A DNA stretch of 33,649 bases, taken from positions 1 through 33,649 of the forward strand of contig JADGJA010000174.1 in the NCBI GenBank assembly GCA_027596035.1, in the 5' to 3' direction. Of this stretch, positions 9,847 to 19,662 are shown piece after piece. The notes beneath the pieces are model-generated. The model saw nothing but the letters and a program-made list of their open reading frames with translations. It had not been told where the DNA came from and made no database searches. Within the stretch, counting starts at the first letter, position 1; every line of letters begins with the position of its first letter. Source of the DNA: Thoreauomyces humboldtii (lineage: Eukaryota; Chytridiomycota; Chytridiomycetes; Spizellomycetales; Powellomycetaceae). The position numbers and the translations under genes were made by a program.

Positions 9847-11670
9847 ATGACACTCCCGCAGAACGGTGGAGCCCTTTCAACGTATTTGAATCATCTCGCT
9901 ACTGCAATCTCTTCGGAAGATGGCCAGCGTCTGGCCGAGCTCACAGACCCGCGAATGCCATTGGAATGGGTCCAACCAATCTCCTCAGAGCTACGAGCCA
10001 TCATCGCTCAAAGAGGAGCTCGAAGCGATGGAGATCCGCTCTCGGATCTAGTGGCGTCCGCTCGCATAGCTCGTCCCTACGACATGTTCGTGACCGCTTT
10101 CCTACGTTATCTTAACGTCGCCGATCCTCGAGACCTATACGATCACGCTGCCGCGGTCTTTGTGTAAGACGAACATGGCCTACACTGCAAGCACTTCTAT
10201 TCGAACATGTCCCTCACGTCGCATCCCTCCGCCGTCAGTCAATTTTGCAACCCCGTCTTTTCCAAGCACTGGCACTCGCCGATCGTCAAGACTCTATGCG
10301 AATCCCTCATCCAACTTGCTCTGGAGCGAGATGCCTACCTGAAGAAGATGGGAAAGCGAAAGACTACCGCGGCTGCCCTCCAGAACCGGTTTTCCTTGCT
10401 GGTCGGACTCATCCTCGCCGATAGGTATGTCCCTCAACAGTTTCCTATGCAGGAGAATAATTAGTTCAAGACTATTCACTTACGTAGACCAGGATTTATC
10501 GAAACAAAATCATCGGCGTTGATGGTGGCCAACATCGCGCTCCGGTTTTACGTGCGCATCGACGAGTGGCAACTCTGCACGAAGCTGATTCGACAGATAG
10601 ACCAACGAAGGTTGGATCTTACCCAGTTCCCAAAGAGCCAGCAGGTCACATACCATTTTCTGGTTGGCCGTCTAAAGCTTTACTACCATCGTTTCCGTGC
10701 AGTAAGAGTGTTCTTCTACAAGCGAAACAAAAATGGGTTGAGATTGCTAACCTGAAACCGACCCTCCAGGCGGAAAAGCACTTTGCTTTTGCTCTGCAGC
10801 ATTGCCACATGCAGGCGTTTGCGAACCGGAGGTAAATTTCATGGACTTTGGGTGCAGGGGTCAATCCAGCTTCTAACTTTTCGCAGTCGCATCTTCCCGC
10901 TCATGCTGGTCGCCCGTCTTGTGAGGGGCATCATCCCTCGCGACGCTCTGCTCGCAAAGTACAATCTCACTACACCGTTTGCACCACTCATCGACGCCTT
11001 TCGTAAAGGCCATTTTGCGGCATTTGCGGCCGTTCTCCAGGCCAATGCACCATATTTTGCGAGTCTAGGTGTGCTATACATCCTTCAAACCAGGACATCT
11101 GTGTTGCTATATCGAAATCTTTTCCGGAGAGTGTATGTTCGCTTGGTACTCCCCGTAAGTCAAAACAGAATGCGTCATCACTGACCCTTGGGCCTACAGT
11201 CTTCTCATTTCACAGACTTCCCCGACTGCGATCATGCAGCTGGATTACACCCATCTCCTCCGCGCTGCGCACTTCGCAGGTTCATCTGACATCGATCTCA
11301 ACGGCATTCAAAGTGTTGTTGTCGCATTGATCGCGCAGGGATATCTTAAGGGTTACACGCTACCCGGCCGCATGATAGTGTGAGCAAAGGATATATTCGG
11401 GCGGTTTCATCTCACCGGGCTGATCCATCTCCCGTTCGCAGAGTTCTATCCAAAACCAATCCGTTTCCTCAGCCATATCAACTCGCGCAGGCGCGTTTTG
11501 CTACCGCTGCGAGAGCCAGAGTGAAGCCAATCCGACGAACCTCGGCAGCACCGGGTGGCTCGGTGGGAAGCGCATTCGGTGGGCCCACGAGTCCCACGGG
11601 CAGCGCAGGCAGTCACTTCCTGACTGGTCCCCGCCGCCCTTCCCGACGTATTTCGCAACCTTTGAAATAG
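9847..11670 (+). CDS. PCI-domain protein of the PCID2/Thp1-CSN12 family
   Basis: Proteins of this family (PCID2 and Thp1 of the TREX-2 mRNA-export complex, and Csn12) bind Sem1/DSS1 and nucleic acid through a PCI winged helix. The model has seven exons: 9847-10163, 10239-10424, 10488-10701, 10770-10831, 10887-11132, 11200-11379 and 11442-11670, giving 477 aa. Landmarks are ANIALRFYVRIDEWQLCTKLIRQID, FPKSQQVTYHFLVGR, EKHFAFALQHCH, LLYRNLFRRV, and the winged-helix end GIQSVVVALIAQGYLKGY. After this comes VLSKTNPFPQ, the conserved close of PCID2. About 60 residues rich in Arg, Ser and Gly follow and are not in the human protein. The start at 9847 gives a family-like N-terminus. Sequence cannot firmly separate a TREX-2 subunit from Csn12. 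Confidence 0.9.
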
Positions 11671-11850
11671 TACATTTTGGTGCGTTTGGCAGTGCGCTCG
11701 TTGTGGTTCATGAACTCGCTTCATGCGCCGAGAAAATGGCTGGCCCTTACGCCTGCTCGCTGGCTGACTCCACGGATCGGTTGGGCGTGAAGGTATATTT
11801 ACAAAGAAAGGTGAACAGCTCATCGTGTGTTGAAGGTGATGGCATTCTCA
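11671..11850. terminator. Convergent 3' region, PCID2-like and SF3A2
   Basis: This is a 180-bp gap between two stop codons. It probably carries both polyadenylation sites. Nothing else is seen. Confidence 0.3.
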
Positions 11851-12657
11851 TCACTGGACGAATGCGGGCGGTGGTCCAGACGGTGGAGCGCCCATCATCG
11901 CGGCCCGACCAGGATTGACGGCGCCCATGCCAGGGTAGCCCGGGGCGCCGGGCGCCCCACCTCCGTAACCGACCGGCCGATCGTTTTTGAAGAAAAACTG
12001 CAGGTGGAACTGGCGGGCGTCGGGATCCCAGAACGTCCAGAACTTCCCCTCCGCCTTGTCGATCTCCTTGCTCTGCACCTTGAACGAGATGGTCTCGTAA
12101 GGCTCGGCTGCGAACAGGAGGTACTGGAAGGCCTTGTTCGGCTCCTCCTGATGCTGCTCGTAGGCCGACATGAAGCGATGCCGAGGTCGGATGCCGTCGG
12201 CTGCCTCGGGGTACTGGATCTGGAAGAGGAGACCCAGTTGCCTGGTGAAGGGGTCCCTGATCTTCGTGACCTTGTAACCAGGTCGTCCTATCTTGACTGC
12301 CACCTTGCGAGGCACGATCCTCGGTCCCATGCCGTTGGCTCCTCCCATCTGCCCGCCTTCCAGCATGGGAACGTTCTGCGTGTCCTGCGCGTCCCGGGCG
12401 GCTCGACGAGCGAGGTTGGACTGGTGCTTCTTGCCCTGGGTGTGAGCGAGGTAGGAACCTTCGTTGGTGTGGAGGGTGAGGCAGAGCTTGCATTCGTAGG
12501 ATCCGAGATGGTTCTTCATGAAATATGGGTCCTTTGCGAGGTCGATGGTTTCGAGGGCGAGCTTTCGTAGACGATCTCGACGGTCGATGTTGCCTTGGTC
12601 CGACCCGGCGACACCGCCCGATCCTGGCTTGGACCCCGCTCGGTTTTGAAAGTCCAT
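11851..12657 (-). CDS. SF3A2: Splicing factor 3A subunit 2 (Prp11)
   Basis: This U2 snRNP component is needed for pre-spliceosome assembly at the branch site. It is a single exon of 268 aa. Near-identity to the animal protein is visible at the start (MDFQNRAGSKPGSGGVAGS) and through the matrin-type C2H2 zinc finger, with Cys56, Cys59, His72 and His78 in YECKLCLTLHTNEGSYLAHTQGKKH-like order. The central KIGRPGYKVTK, the PRHRFMSAYEQ block and AAEPYETISFKV...EIDKAEGKFWTFWD are also present. The animal protein's long Pro-rich tail is reduced here to about 40 residues of Gly/Pro/Ala/Met. The gene lacks introns although most neighbours have several. It is head-to-head with the mitochondrial uL14 gene. 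Confidence 0.97.
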   Translation of the reverse strand: MDFQNRAGSKPGSGGVAGSDQGNIDRRDRLRKLALETIDLAKDPYFMKNHLGSYECKLCLTLHTNEGSYLAHTQGKKHQSNLARRAARDAQDTQNVPMLEGGQMGGANGMGPRIVPRKVAVKIGRPGYKVTKIRDPFTRQLGLLFQIQYPEAADGIRPRHRFMSAYEQHQEEPNKAFQYLLFAAEPYETISFKVQSKEIDKAEGKFWTFWDPDARQFHLQFFFKNDRPVGYGGGAPGAPGYPGMGAVNPGRAAMMGAPPSGPPPAFVQ

Positions 12658-12943
12658 GGTGATAGGAGGTGGTGAAGGCGAAAGCGATTGAACGAGGTCG
12701 TTGTTCAGTGGATGATCTTCGGCTTGAAGTCAGCCAAACAACGCTAGGAAAAAATCGTCGAAGTTTTAGGCTCCCCAGACTTGCCATTTGCCAATTCCCA
12801 ATTTGCCTGACCCCCCTCAAAGATCACCTTCAACTCGCACACCCACTCGCGCAGAGGACCTTCTCAGAACTACCAGGTTCCGCTCGTCACTAAACTACGC
12901 CAGCGTCTCCGATTTCCTCCGTTATTCTTCACATCCTTCCATC
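12658..12943. promoter_or_regulatory. Divergent promoter of SF3A2 and mitochondrial uL14
   Basis: This is a 286-bp gap. A CCAAT box at 12791-12795 lies about 150 bp before the uL14m start and is followed at once by TCCCAATT. CCAAT is the HAP-complex site of many fungal respiratory genes, so a role is plausible but unproven. Confidence 0.35.
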
Positions 12944-13410
12944 ATGATCCAGCTAAAGAGCTTGTTGAAGGTAGGGCGGCACCTAGCTTAAGTTCGGTGC
13001 AACCGGGTCGCTGACGTTCAGCCTCTTTTCACTAGGTCATTGACAACTCGGGAGCTCTGCTGGTGGAATGCATCAACGTTATGGGTGGCGCCCGGCATGC
13101 GTCTTTGGGAGACGAGATTGTCTGCGTCGTAAAGAAGGCACGACCAGTAAACGTCGAGACGGGTCCCAGCTCGGTCCAGAACGCGGTCAGCAAGCTGAAG
13201 AAGGGAGAGGTCGGGAGGGCTCTGGTGGTCAGGACTCGGAAGGAGGTCAGGAGACTGGACGGGAGCTACGTTCGGTTCGACGACAATGCCGTCGTCATGC
13301 TCAACAAGCAAGGGCAACCTCTTGGGAACCGTGTCCTCGGAGCTGTGGCAAACGAGTGCCGCCAGAAGCGATGGTCAAAGATCATCTCCATGGCGCCGAA
13401 GGTAGTGTAG
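12944..13410 (+). CDS. MRPL38: Mitochondrial large-subunit ribosomal protein uL14m
   Basis: This is the L14 family, of mitochondrial type. There are two exons, 12944-12970 (27 nt) and 13036-13410, giving 133 aa. The L14 core is plain: MIQLKSLLKVIDNSGALLVECINV, the GDEIVCVVKKARP strand, KKGEVGRALVVRTRKEVRRLDGSYVRFDDNAVVMLN, and the last block GNRVLGAVANECR. These residues form the five-stranded barrel that binds 23S-type rRNA next to L19 and the L7/L12 region. The protein matches bacterial L14 in length (about 122 aa) and starts with no evident separate presequence, as in yeast Mrpl38. The intron falls after codon 9. Cytosolic L14 (Rpl23) would look different. Confidence 0.95.
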
Positions 13411-13575
13411 AGCAAAGTCTGTTTGATTCGTCAACCATGATCCCACCTTCCACCTTCCCTCGTCATGCGCGATCCGCACGTATCGCAACCTTCACTGTCC
13501 CAAAAATCCTTCCTACCATATTTATGTCCAATCTATCATGCGCGCCTGTCCCTCCATTTCACTTGTTAAGCTCTG
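13411..13575. terminator. Convergent 3' region, uL14m and NUD1
   Basis: This is a 165-bp gap between stop codons. It should hold the ends of both transcripts. A CATATTTATGT string near 13518-13528 is the only A/T-rich element noticed. Confidence 0.3.
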
Positions 13576-16500
13576 TCATCGGCGTCCATGGTCTCGCTCC
13601 CCTGAGGTCGATGAACCTCTACTCAAACTGTCTTTCATGGAGCTCTTGACCCTCTTGAGCTGCTGTCTCGCGCTCTGCACGTCCATGTCGGCGGTGGAGA
13701 TATTGTCCAGGAACTGCAGCGATCCGCGTAGTGCCATGATGAGACTGCTGCGGTAGCACACCCGTCGAACGAAGTCTGCGTCTTGAAGTGATCTCGCAAA
13801 CTTCTCGTCGGCATCCTCCCATGTCTGCCCATCGGGGGCTGCCAAGGGTGGATAGAACCGGGTCGTGACGGGGTTATACCTGAACCAAGGAATCTCATCA
13901 GTGTTGCTGGATATCGAACGCAGAGTCGAGTATCAATGCAGGGATTCGCCAACTTACCTGACATCCAGGACTTCGAGCTTAGGTAAGCGCTTAACGGTCG
14001 CCAGTAGCGCTCCAAAGTCCTCCAACCGGTTGTCGACCAGATGAAGCGCTCGCAAGGACTTCAGATACTTAAGTTCTCCGAGGTCGGTGATCGAGTTGTC
14101 GTTGAGATTCAGGTGGGTCAGGTCTTGAAGCCGGCGGGTTACATCACCGGGGATATGCTGCACGTTCGAGTTACTCAAACTCAGACGCTGCAGGTACACA
14201 GAGTTGCGCAGTCTGTTGAGGTCATCAATGAGGGTTTCTGTAGCGGTACAGACAATGTAGTCAAGGCTCAGCCTAACGGAGTGTTCTGCACATTTGACAC
14301 CTACCGGAGGCATGGAAGTCGGAAAGCGCTCTGAGCTGCCTGAAATCGATCTCCCTGCAAAATCGCATGGTCGACATGAAGAACAATCGCGAACGGCGTA
14401 CGCTTCCAACTCACATGTTGCCCTCGCCCTGATCTTCCAAGGAAAGATACCTAAGTCTCCTCAATGTGCTCTCGTGTTCGAACCTTCGTACGCGGTTCCG
14501 ATTCAGTGCTAATCGCTTCAATCGCGGCCAGAACTTTCCGTCGAACACCTCGATCCGGTTGTCATTGAGAGCCAACGTCTCAAGATGAGGAATGCTAACG
14601 ATCACACCGACAGCTTGAATCCGATTTTGATCTAAGAGGAAGGTTACTGGCTGCGTATTTGGCTAAGATATGACCAGCGACATGTCTTTACCGGCGAGAA
14701 GTTCGCGAAGCACCCCGAGATGCTCGATGTTTGCGAGTGACGTGAGCTGATTGCACGAGACGTCCAGCGTCTCAATTTGGCTCCTGCACGAAATGATCAG
14801 TCAATTACGGAGTTCTCCTTCCGGAGACGCACGCTCGGTATTTACATTGTTGTCGCTCCAAATTCCAGGCGTTGCAGATGATTGCATCGCAGATTCACTT
14901 TAGTCAGACTGGGGATCTGACCCATATGTCGACACGTAGTGATTTGATTGTTGGCCGCATGCAGCTCACGAAGGCTTGTCAAACACATCAATGCTAGGAA
15001 ATGTTAAGGGTCAGACCGTGCGTAACACCGTCGAAGCAGATAGCTCAGTATACCTGACAAATCGTCCAGATTATTTCCCGAAATATCCAAAAACTGCAGT
15101 GAGTGCATGGCGGTAAAAGTAGGCCCGCTGCTGAGTCTGCGTGCCAGAGAGTTCAATGCCTAAATTGTTAGATTCCGGCTCGCCAACAGTAGTTCACCTG
15201 TTGTTGCGTGCCAGCAGCACGCTCAACGAATCGGGTAGGCCGCGCAAAGACTCCAGGAGATTGTCATCACTAAGCCAGGTGAAGTTGCGGCTCAGCCATC
15301 GATTGTGCAGCTCTCAATGATCACGACCTCTTACAGGGTGAGTTTCTTGGCTTTGCTGGCCCGTGCCGGCAATTCTTGGGTCGATCGCAATTGTGACCGA
15401 CTCATATCCAGTTCGGATGATGCTGCCGTTTCGACGCGGCTTCTACTTGACCGCTCTTTCAGGGTTGTGGTCTTTGTTTTGAGACGCCCGTTCAAAATGT
15501 CGAGATCCTCGACGTGAAGCTTGTTGGACGCCACAGAGAGTGGGCTGAATGCACCTTCGGTCACTGGCTCCACGGGTAGAGCCAGGGAGCTGGATTGCGG
15601 AACAGAGGTTGTTCCTTTCGGCGAACCTGTGGCCGTCAGCAACGTTCGAGGTTAAAGATGAGATGCTCTGGTGGGATACGTGAACCACCGAGTGCTTAAG
15701 CCTTACGATGAGGAAGGTAGCTTCGTTCCGCTTTGGCGGCAGAGATCAGGGGCGCCGAGTCAGAACGAAAAGAATTTGGAAGAGCCAAGTCGTCCTCCCT
15801 CGTGCTGACGAGATCGTCCGCGCGCTCCCAGGTGGCGGATCCCCTTCCCTGGGAGGCGCCATCTATCATTATATCTTCGATCAGGCCGTCGGGTCCATCC
15901 CAGCAGTGCTTTTCTTGGTTGAAAGTCATCTGCGAATGGGCTGCGAGCTGCGAAAGGGTAACGGAGCCTGAAGTTGTATGGGTGAGTCAAATGTCGATAA
16001 ACTGAAGAACATTTGCCCGATACTACGTACCCTGCCCGGTTCCTCGATTGAGATTTCGGATAGTAAACAACTTCGAAGCACCTGACTTGTCCGGTGAGTC
16101 CGGTGGGACTGATGCCGATGTCTCAGCAGCTATGAAGTCATGATGATCGGGGACGTGAGTCGGGGGAGAGGTAGCCTTTCGGTCGCGTTGGCTTCTACGG
16201 AGGGATGATGCAAAGGCGTCCTCCAGGAAGTCAATGTCGGATGGATAGCTGCGGAAAGGGTTCTCGGGCGATTCGCCGAGGTGAACGGCAGTCGGCCCGT
16301 GCGAACCCCTGTCGGATGCTGCCTCAGCACCCGTAACCACTGGAGCAGGCTCCTGCAACAGAAGATGTGATCAGCTCGCAAACGCAAACGAAAGAACTTG
16401 CAACCAAAGTCGGCAAGCTCACCGACGCACCACCAGACAGCCATGATTCATCAGCGTATCGTGTGCTATTGTTTCCGCCAGTAGGATCGAGGCGACCGCT

Positions 16501-17388
16501 ACCGCTGTGAATACGTTCGTGGCGGGTGAGCCCATCAATGGGAGCATTCTGCAACTCATCGACTAAAGCTCTCAGGTACTGTCTGGTATGTGTGTCATAG
16601 TCTGCCTGGAAGAGTGATTCGTGACCACGGGGAGTAGAAAGCGTGTCTGAAAGTCGGGACACGTTCGAAAGGTCGTATGCATGGCTTTGAGACCTTGACA
16701 AGGATCGCTGTCCTATGTGGTCCTCAGCAGATGACTGTCGCTGCAGGTGGCGCGAAGGCTGGAGCGGTGCTGAAGGAAGCCGGGGAGGAGTGGGTTCTAT
16801 ATCCTCGTCAAGCGAACGCGGCCGGCGGACACAAGGATCCACCTTGTCGGGGCCCTGCAGATCCGTCGATGTGTCCAGAATATCGGAAGCGGATATGCCG
16901 AAGCTGAGATCAGTCTCGGTTGGACGCAAAGGCACGGCATGCATGGCCTCTCGCGGCAAGGGTTCCGCGCTGGAAGCAACACGGGGCCCATCTGAGGAAG
17001 CCACGCCGTCCTGCCCACCAGAGCGTCGAGCAACATCCTGCGTTGGGCTCGGTGTCGAGTCTTGAAAGAACAGCTTCTCCAAGCTCAAAGGGGCGAACAT
17101 GTCTTTGATTTGGCCAGCGCCGACAAGACCCCACGGTGCGCTTGCCGCCCGCTTGCTTCCTCCTTTGACGGTGTCAGCGACTCGAACGGTTCCCCGATGC
17201 TTCTCCTGACGCGGTACGTCCGATCCCTGAGTGTCATCCTCGTTGACTTGGTTGAGCAGGGCCGAGTCGTTTTGGACTGGAGTCGAGTCTGCGTTGTTCT
17301 CGGCACTCGTCCCGTCCGTTGTCCATGGTTCCTGAAAACGTTCAAGTTCATCCCACTCGTCCGGTAGCTCGTCCCAGTTGCGTATCAT
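13576..17388 (-). CDS. Spindle-pole leucine-rich-repeat scaffold, Cdc11/Nud1 type
   Basis: Cdc11/Nud1 (centriolin-like) anchors the septation initiation/mitotic exit kinases at the spindle pole body. The model has 12 exons: 17388-16423, 16352-16031, 15967-15707, 15626-15335, 15269-15198, 15136-15054, 14993-14846, 14783-14692, 14631-14415, 14354-14305, 14237-13958 and 13879-13576, giving 1,028 aa. The N-terminal half is disordered, with many S/T-P sites suited to CDK and Plk control, and opens with MIRNWDELPDEWDELERF. Leucine-rich repeats run from about residue 610 to 930, for example KLTLDDNLLESLRGL, LQFLDISGNNLDDL, IETLDVSCNQLTSL, LETLALNDNRIEVF and LTHLNLNDNSITDL. A helical C-terminal tail follows. 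The 3' two thirds is cut into small exons of 50-300 nt; the 50-nt exon 14354-14305 is the least certain. It shares a promoter with a PP2A subunit gene. Confidence 0.87.
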
Positions 17389-17637
17389 CGAGGAGGGAGA
17401 GAAAGCACCTGGCACACGAAACGAAAGAATGGTCTGGGAGTATTTGTTGGACCAAGGAGAGCGCATACCTTGTACGAGGGGAGAGAGACGCGAAAGGGGA
17501 AGGGAAAAGTCCGAGGGGTTCGGACGCTCGCCCAAATGGAAAGCTTTGCCGCTGTCGAGACGCGTTTCCGTGTGAGTCACGCACGGGCATGCTCGCCCTC
17601 TGCCTCTGCCTTTGAACAAAGGGACAATGTCAGGACC
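17389..17637. promoter_or_regulatory. Divergent promoter of NUD1-like and PPP2R3C-like genes
   Basis: This 249-bp gap lies between start codons. The sense side of the NUD1-like gene has CT-rich leader sequence just before its ATG. No sharply defined site was recognised. The NUD1 frame is open upstream of the chosen Met, so a longer N-terminus cannot be ruled out. Confidence 0.4.
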
Positions 17638-19558
17638 ATGAAATGGCAGGAAAGCCTGAGCGAGTTCCTGAAGACAGATGAGAGGCAGGTTACGCAAGGA
17701 GGAGCTTCTCTGACATCGCAGTCGGATTCATCGATCCCGAGCATCAAAGCGGCTGGGATACCAAAGTTCTTCGCAAAGGTAAGGATATAAAGGTTTGAAG
17801 GTATCGCCACAAGACTTCACTGAACGACGGGCCAAACCTTCCGATAGAGGAGTCCCAGGAACTCGGAACTGGCCAGGCAGATCGACCGCGCAACCTACTC
17901 TTCCTTTGTCCAGGACCAGCGCGAGAGTCTTCCGACCAGTGAGGAGCTCGACGGCTTATGGGAGCTGCTGCAAGAGAGGACGACGGGAGACGACGGAGAT
18001 GACGATGAGAGGGTGAGGAGAAGAGTTGAGACATGACTATCTACATCGAAGAGGACGACATCCCTGATGTGCTTTCGTTGTTGGCCGTCAGCGGTTGACC
18101 TTCAAGGAATTTACGGACATCCGGAACGAGCTTCCTCGTAAATTCCATGTCTTCTTTTCCCCATCAATCTTCTTGCAGCTGGTTGCCGATCCCGGAGAAG
18201 ACAGTTTGTCTATTGTACAGCTTTACAACTATGTCTTGCGTAAAGGTGAGGTTCTTGCTGGCTTTGACTTGCGATATGTTAGCACGCTGATTGTGAGGCT
18301 CCACCGCCAAAGTCTCGCTTTTACAAGCGCGGATAGAACTCGGCATGTACGACTTGGACTATGACAGCTGCTTGAACGAGGAGGTGAATGAGTATCGCAG
18401 TATCCTCGAATTACCGAAACTATTCTAATGTTGCATCGACAGGATCTGCAAGCCTATATCGCGGACCTCATGCACTCGCTCAACCTCGAATCACTTGCGG
18501 CGTCCTTTCAAAAGTTTTATCTATGTACGGCATCTCGCAAGTTTGCATTCTTTCTGGATCCCATGCATCGTGGTCAGTGGCAGCGCTATTCGCCACGGTA
18601 ATCGGAAGCCGGGAGACTGAACATGTCAACCTGATCCAACCCAATAGGCTCGATCAATATCCAGACCATCCTTCTATCTCCCATCCTCACCGAACTCTAC
18701 GAGCTCCGCGAGCCCGAGCTGCCCAAGGAATTCGAACGTACAAACTGGTTCTCCTCGTACTCGTCCCTGCGCGTGTACGGACAGTTCCTCAACCTCGACG
18801 CCGACAAGAACGGGATGCTGTCACGGAAGGAACTCGGCAACTACAACGGAGGCTCCCTCACTGATGTCTTCCTCGATAGGGTGTTCCAGGAGTGCATGAC
18901 CTATCACGGAGAGATGGACTACCGGAGCTTCCTGGACTTCGTACTTGCCATGGAGAACGTGCAGACTGCAGAGAGCATGGCCTATTTCTTCCGAGCACTG
19001 GATATAGACGGCAATGGATACCTCGAGGGTACCACTGTCATGTACTTCTTCAAGGTGAGAAGCGCTGTATTGGGAGTTTTCCCACTACTCTTCCACCGAC
19101 GGTTCACTTATCGTTGGTCGGTAAAGGCGGTAGTAGACAAAATGGTGAGCTTGGGTCATGAGGCCATCGGAATTCGAGACTTCAAGGTAAGATCAGGCCC
19201 TTTTTCGATTGACACACGCTTCTATGAGCAGAAGTTGACGTGCGTGTATGAAACTGCTGCAGAACGAGATCTTCGATATGGTGAACCCAGCCATCGAGCA
19301 GAGAATTACACTGAATGGTACGCTGGTTGAGCAGCGATAAAGCAGGAACAGCGGCTGTCTTACTACTCGACTTTCTCCAGATCTCATCAAATCTGGGGTG
19401 GGAGGCACCGTTATCAAGGTCCTCAGGTAAGACATTCTGTTTTCAGATTTATGGAAGCAATCGAATGATAACGCTAATCCGCAAAACCTCAATTCAGCGA
19501 TATCGAAGGGTTCTGGGCTTACGAGGCTCGAGAGAACGTTGATCCCAATCAGAAATAG
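17638..19558 (+). CDS. PP2A regulatory subunit B'' of the PPP2R3C/FASS-TON2 type
   Basis: These EF-hand proteins direct PP2A to centrosomes or microtubule-organising sites. The model has ten exons: 17638-17778, 17848-18012, 18092-18245, 18313-18383, 18443-18572, 18648-19054, 19127-19186, 19263-19317, 19381-19426 and 19498-19558, giving 429 aa. It aligns along its whole length with human PPP2R3C by eye: MKWQESL at the start, SEELDGLWELL, KFYLCTASRKFAFFLDP, NWFSSYSSLRVYGQ, DVFLDRVFQECMTYHGEMDY, NEIFDMVNP and IEGFWAYEARENV at the end. One canonical EF-hand loop is seen, DADKNGMLSRKE. A second, DIDGNGYLEGTT, lacks the Glu at position 12, and a third-like DLDYDSCLNEED lacks the Gly. The acceptor before exon 7 has a poor pyrimidine tract. 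Its divergent partner encodes the spindle-pole scaffold. Confidence 0.92.
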
Positions 19559-19662
19559 TTCGATCAGAGGGTGTAGCCAAAAGCCTATACTTTCGATCAA
19601 AACCGCAATGAATATGCAATCTATTATGCCCAATTACAATGCCGCTATGCCGCTTCGTCCGT

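Noticed and set aside
9414..9848. 144-codon minus-strand open frame between NDUFA1 and the PCI gene
   Set aside because: No recognisable domain, it overlaps the promoter and start of the next gene, and its composition is unremarkable. An orphan gene cannot be excluded but is not supported.
10164..10191. A 28-nt intron after the first exon of the PCI gene
   Set aside because: Such an intron would be far shorter than all others here. A 75-nt intron ending at 10238 keeps the frame and gives a better protein join.
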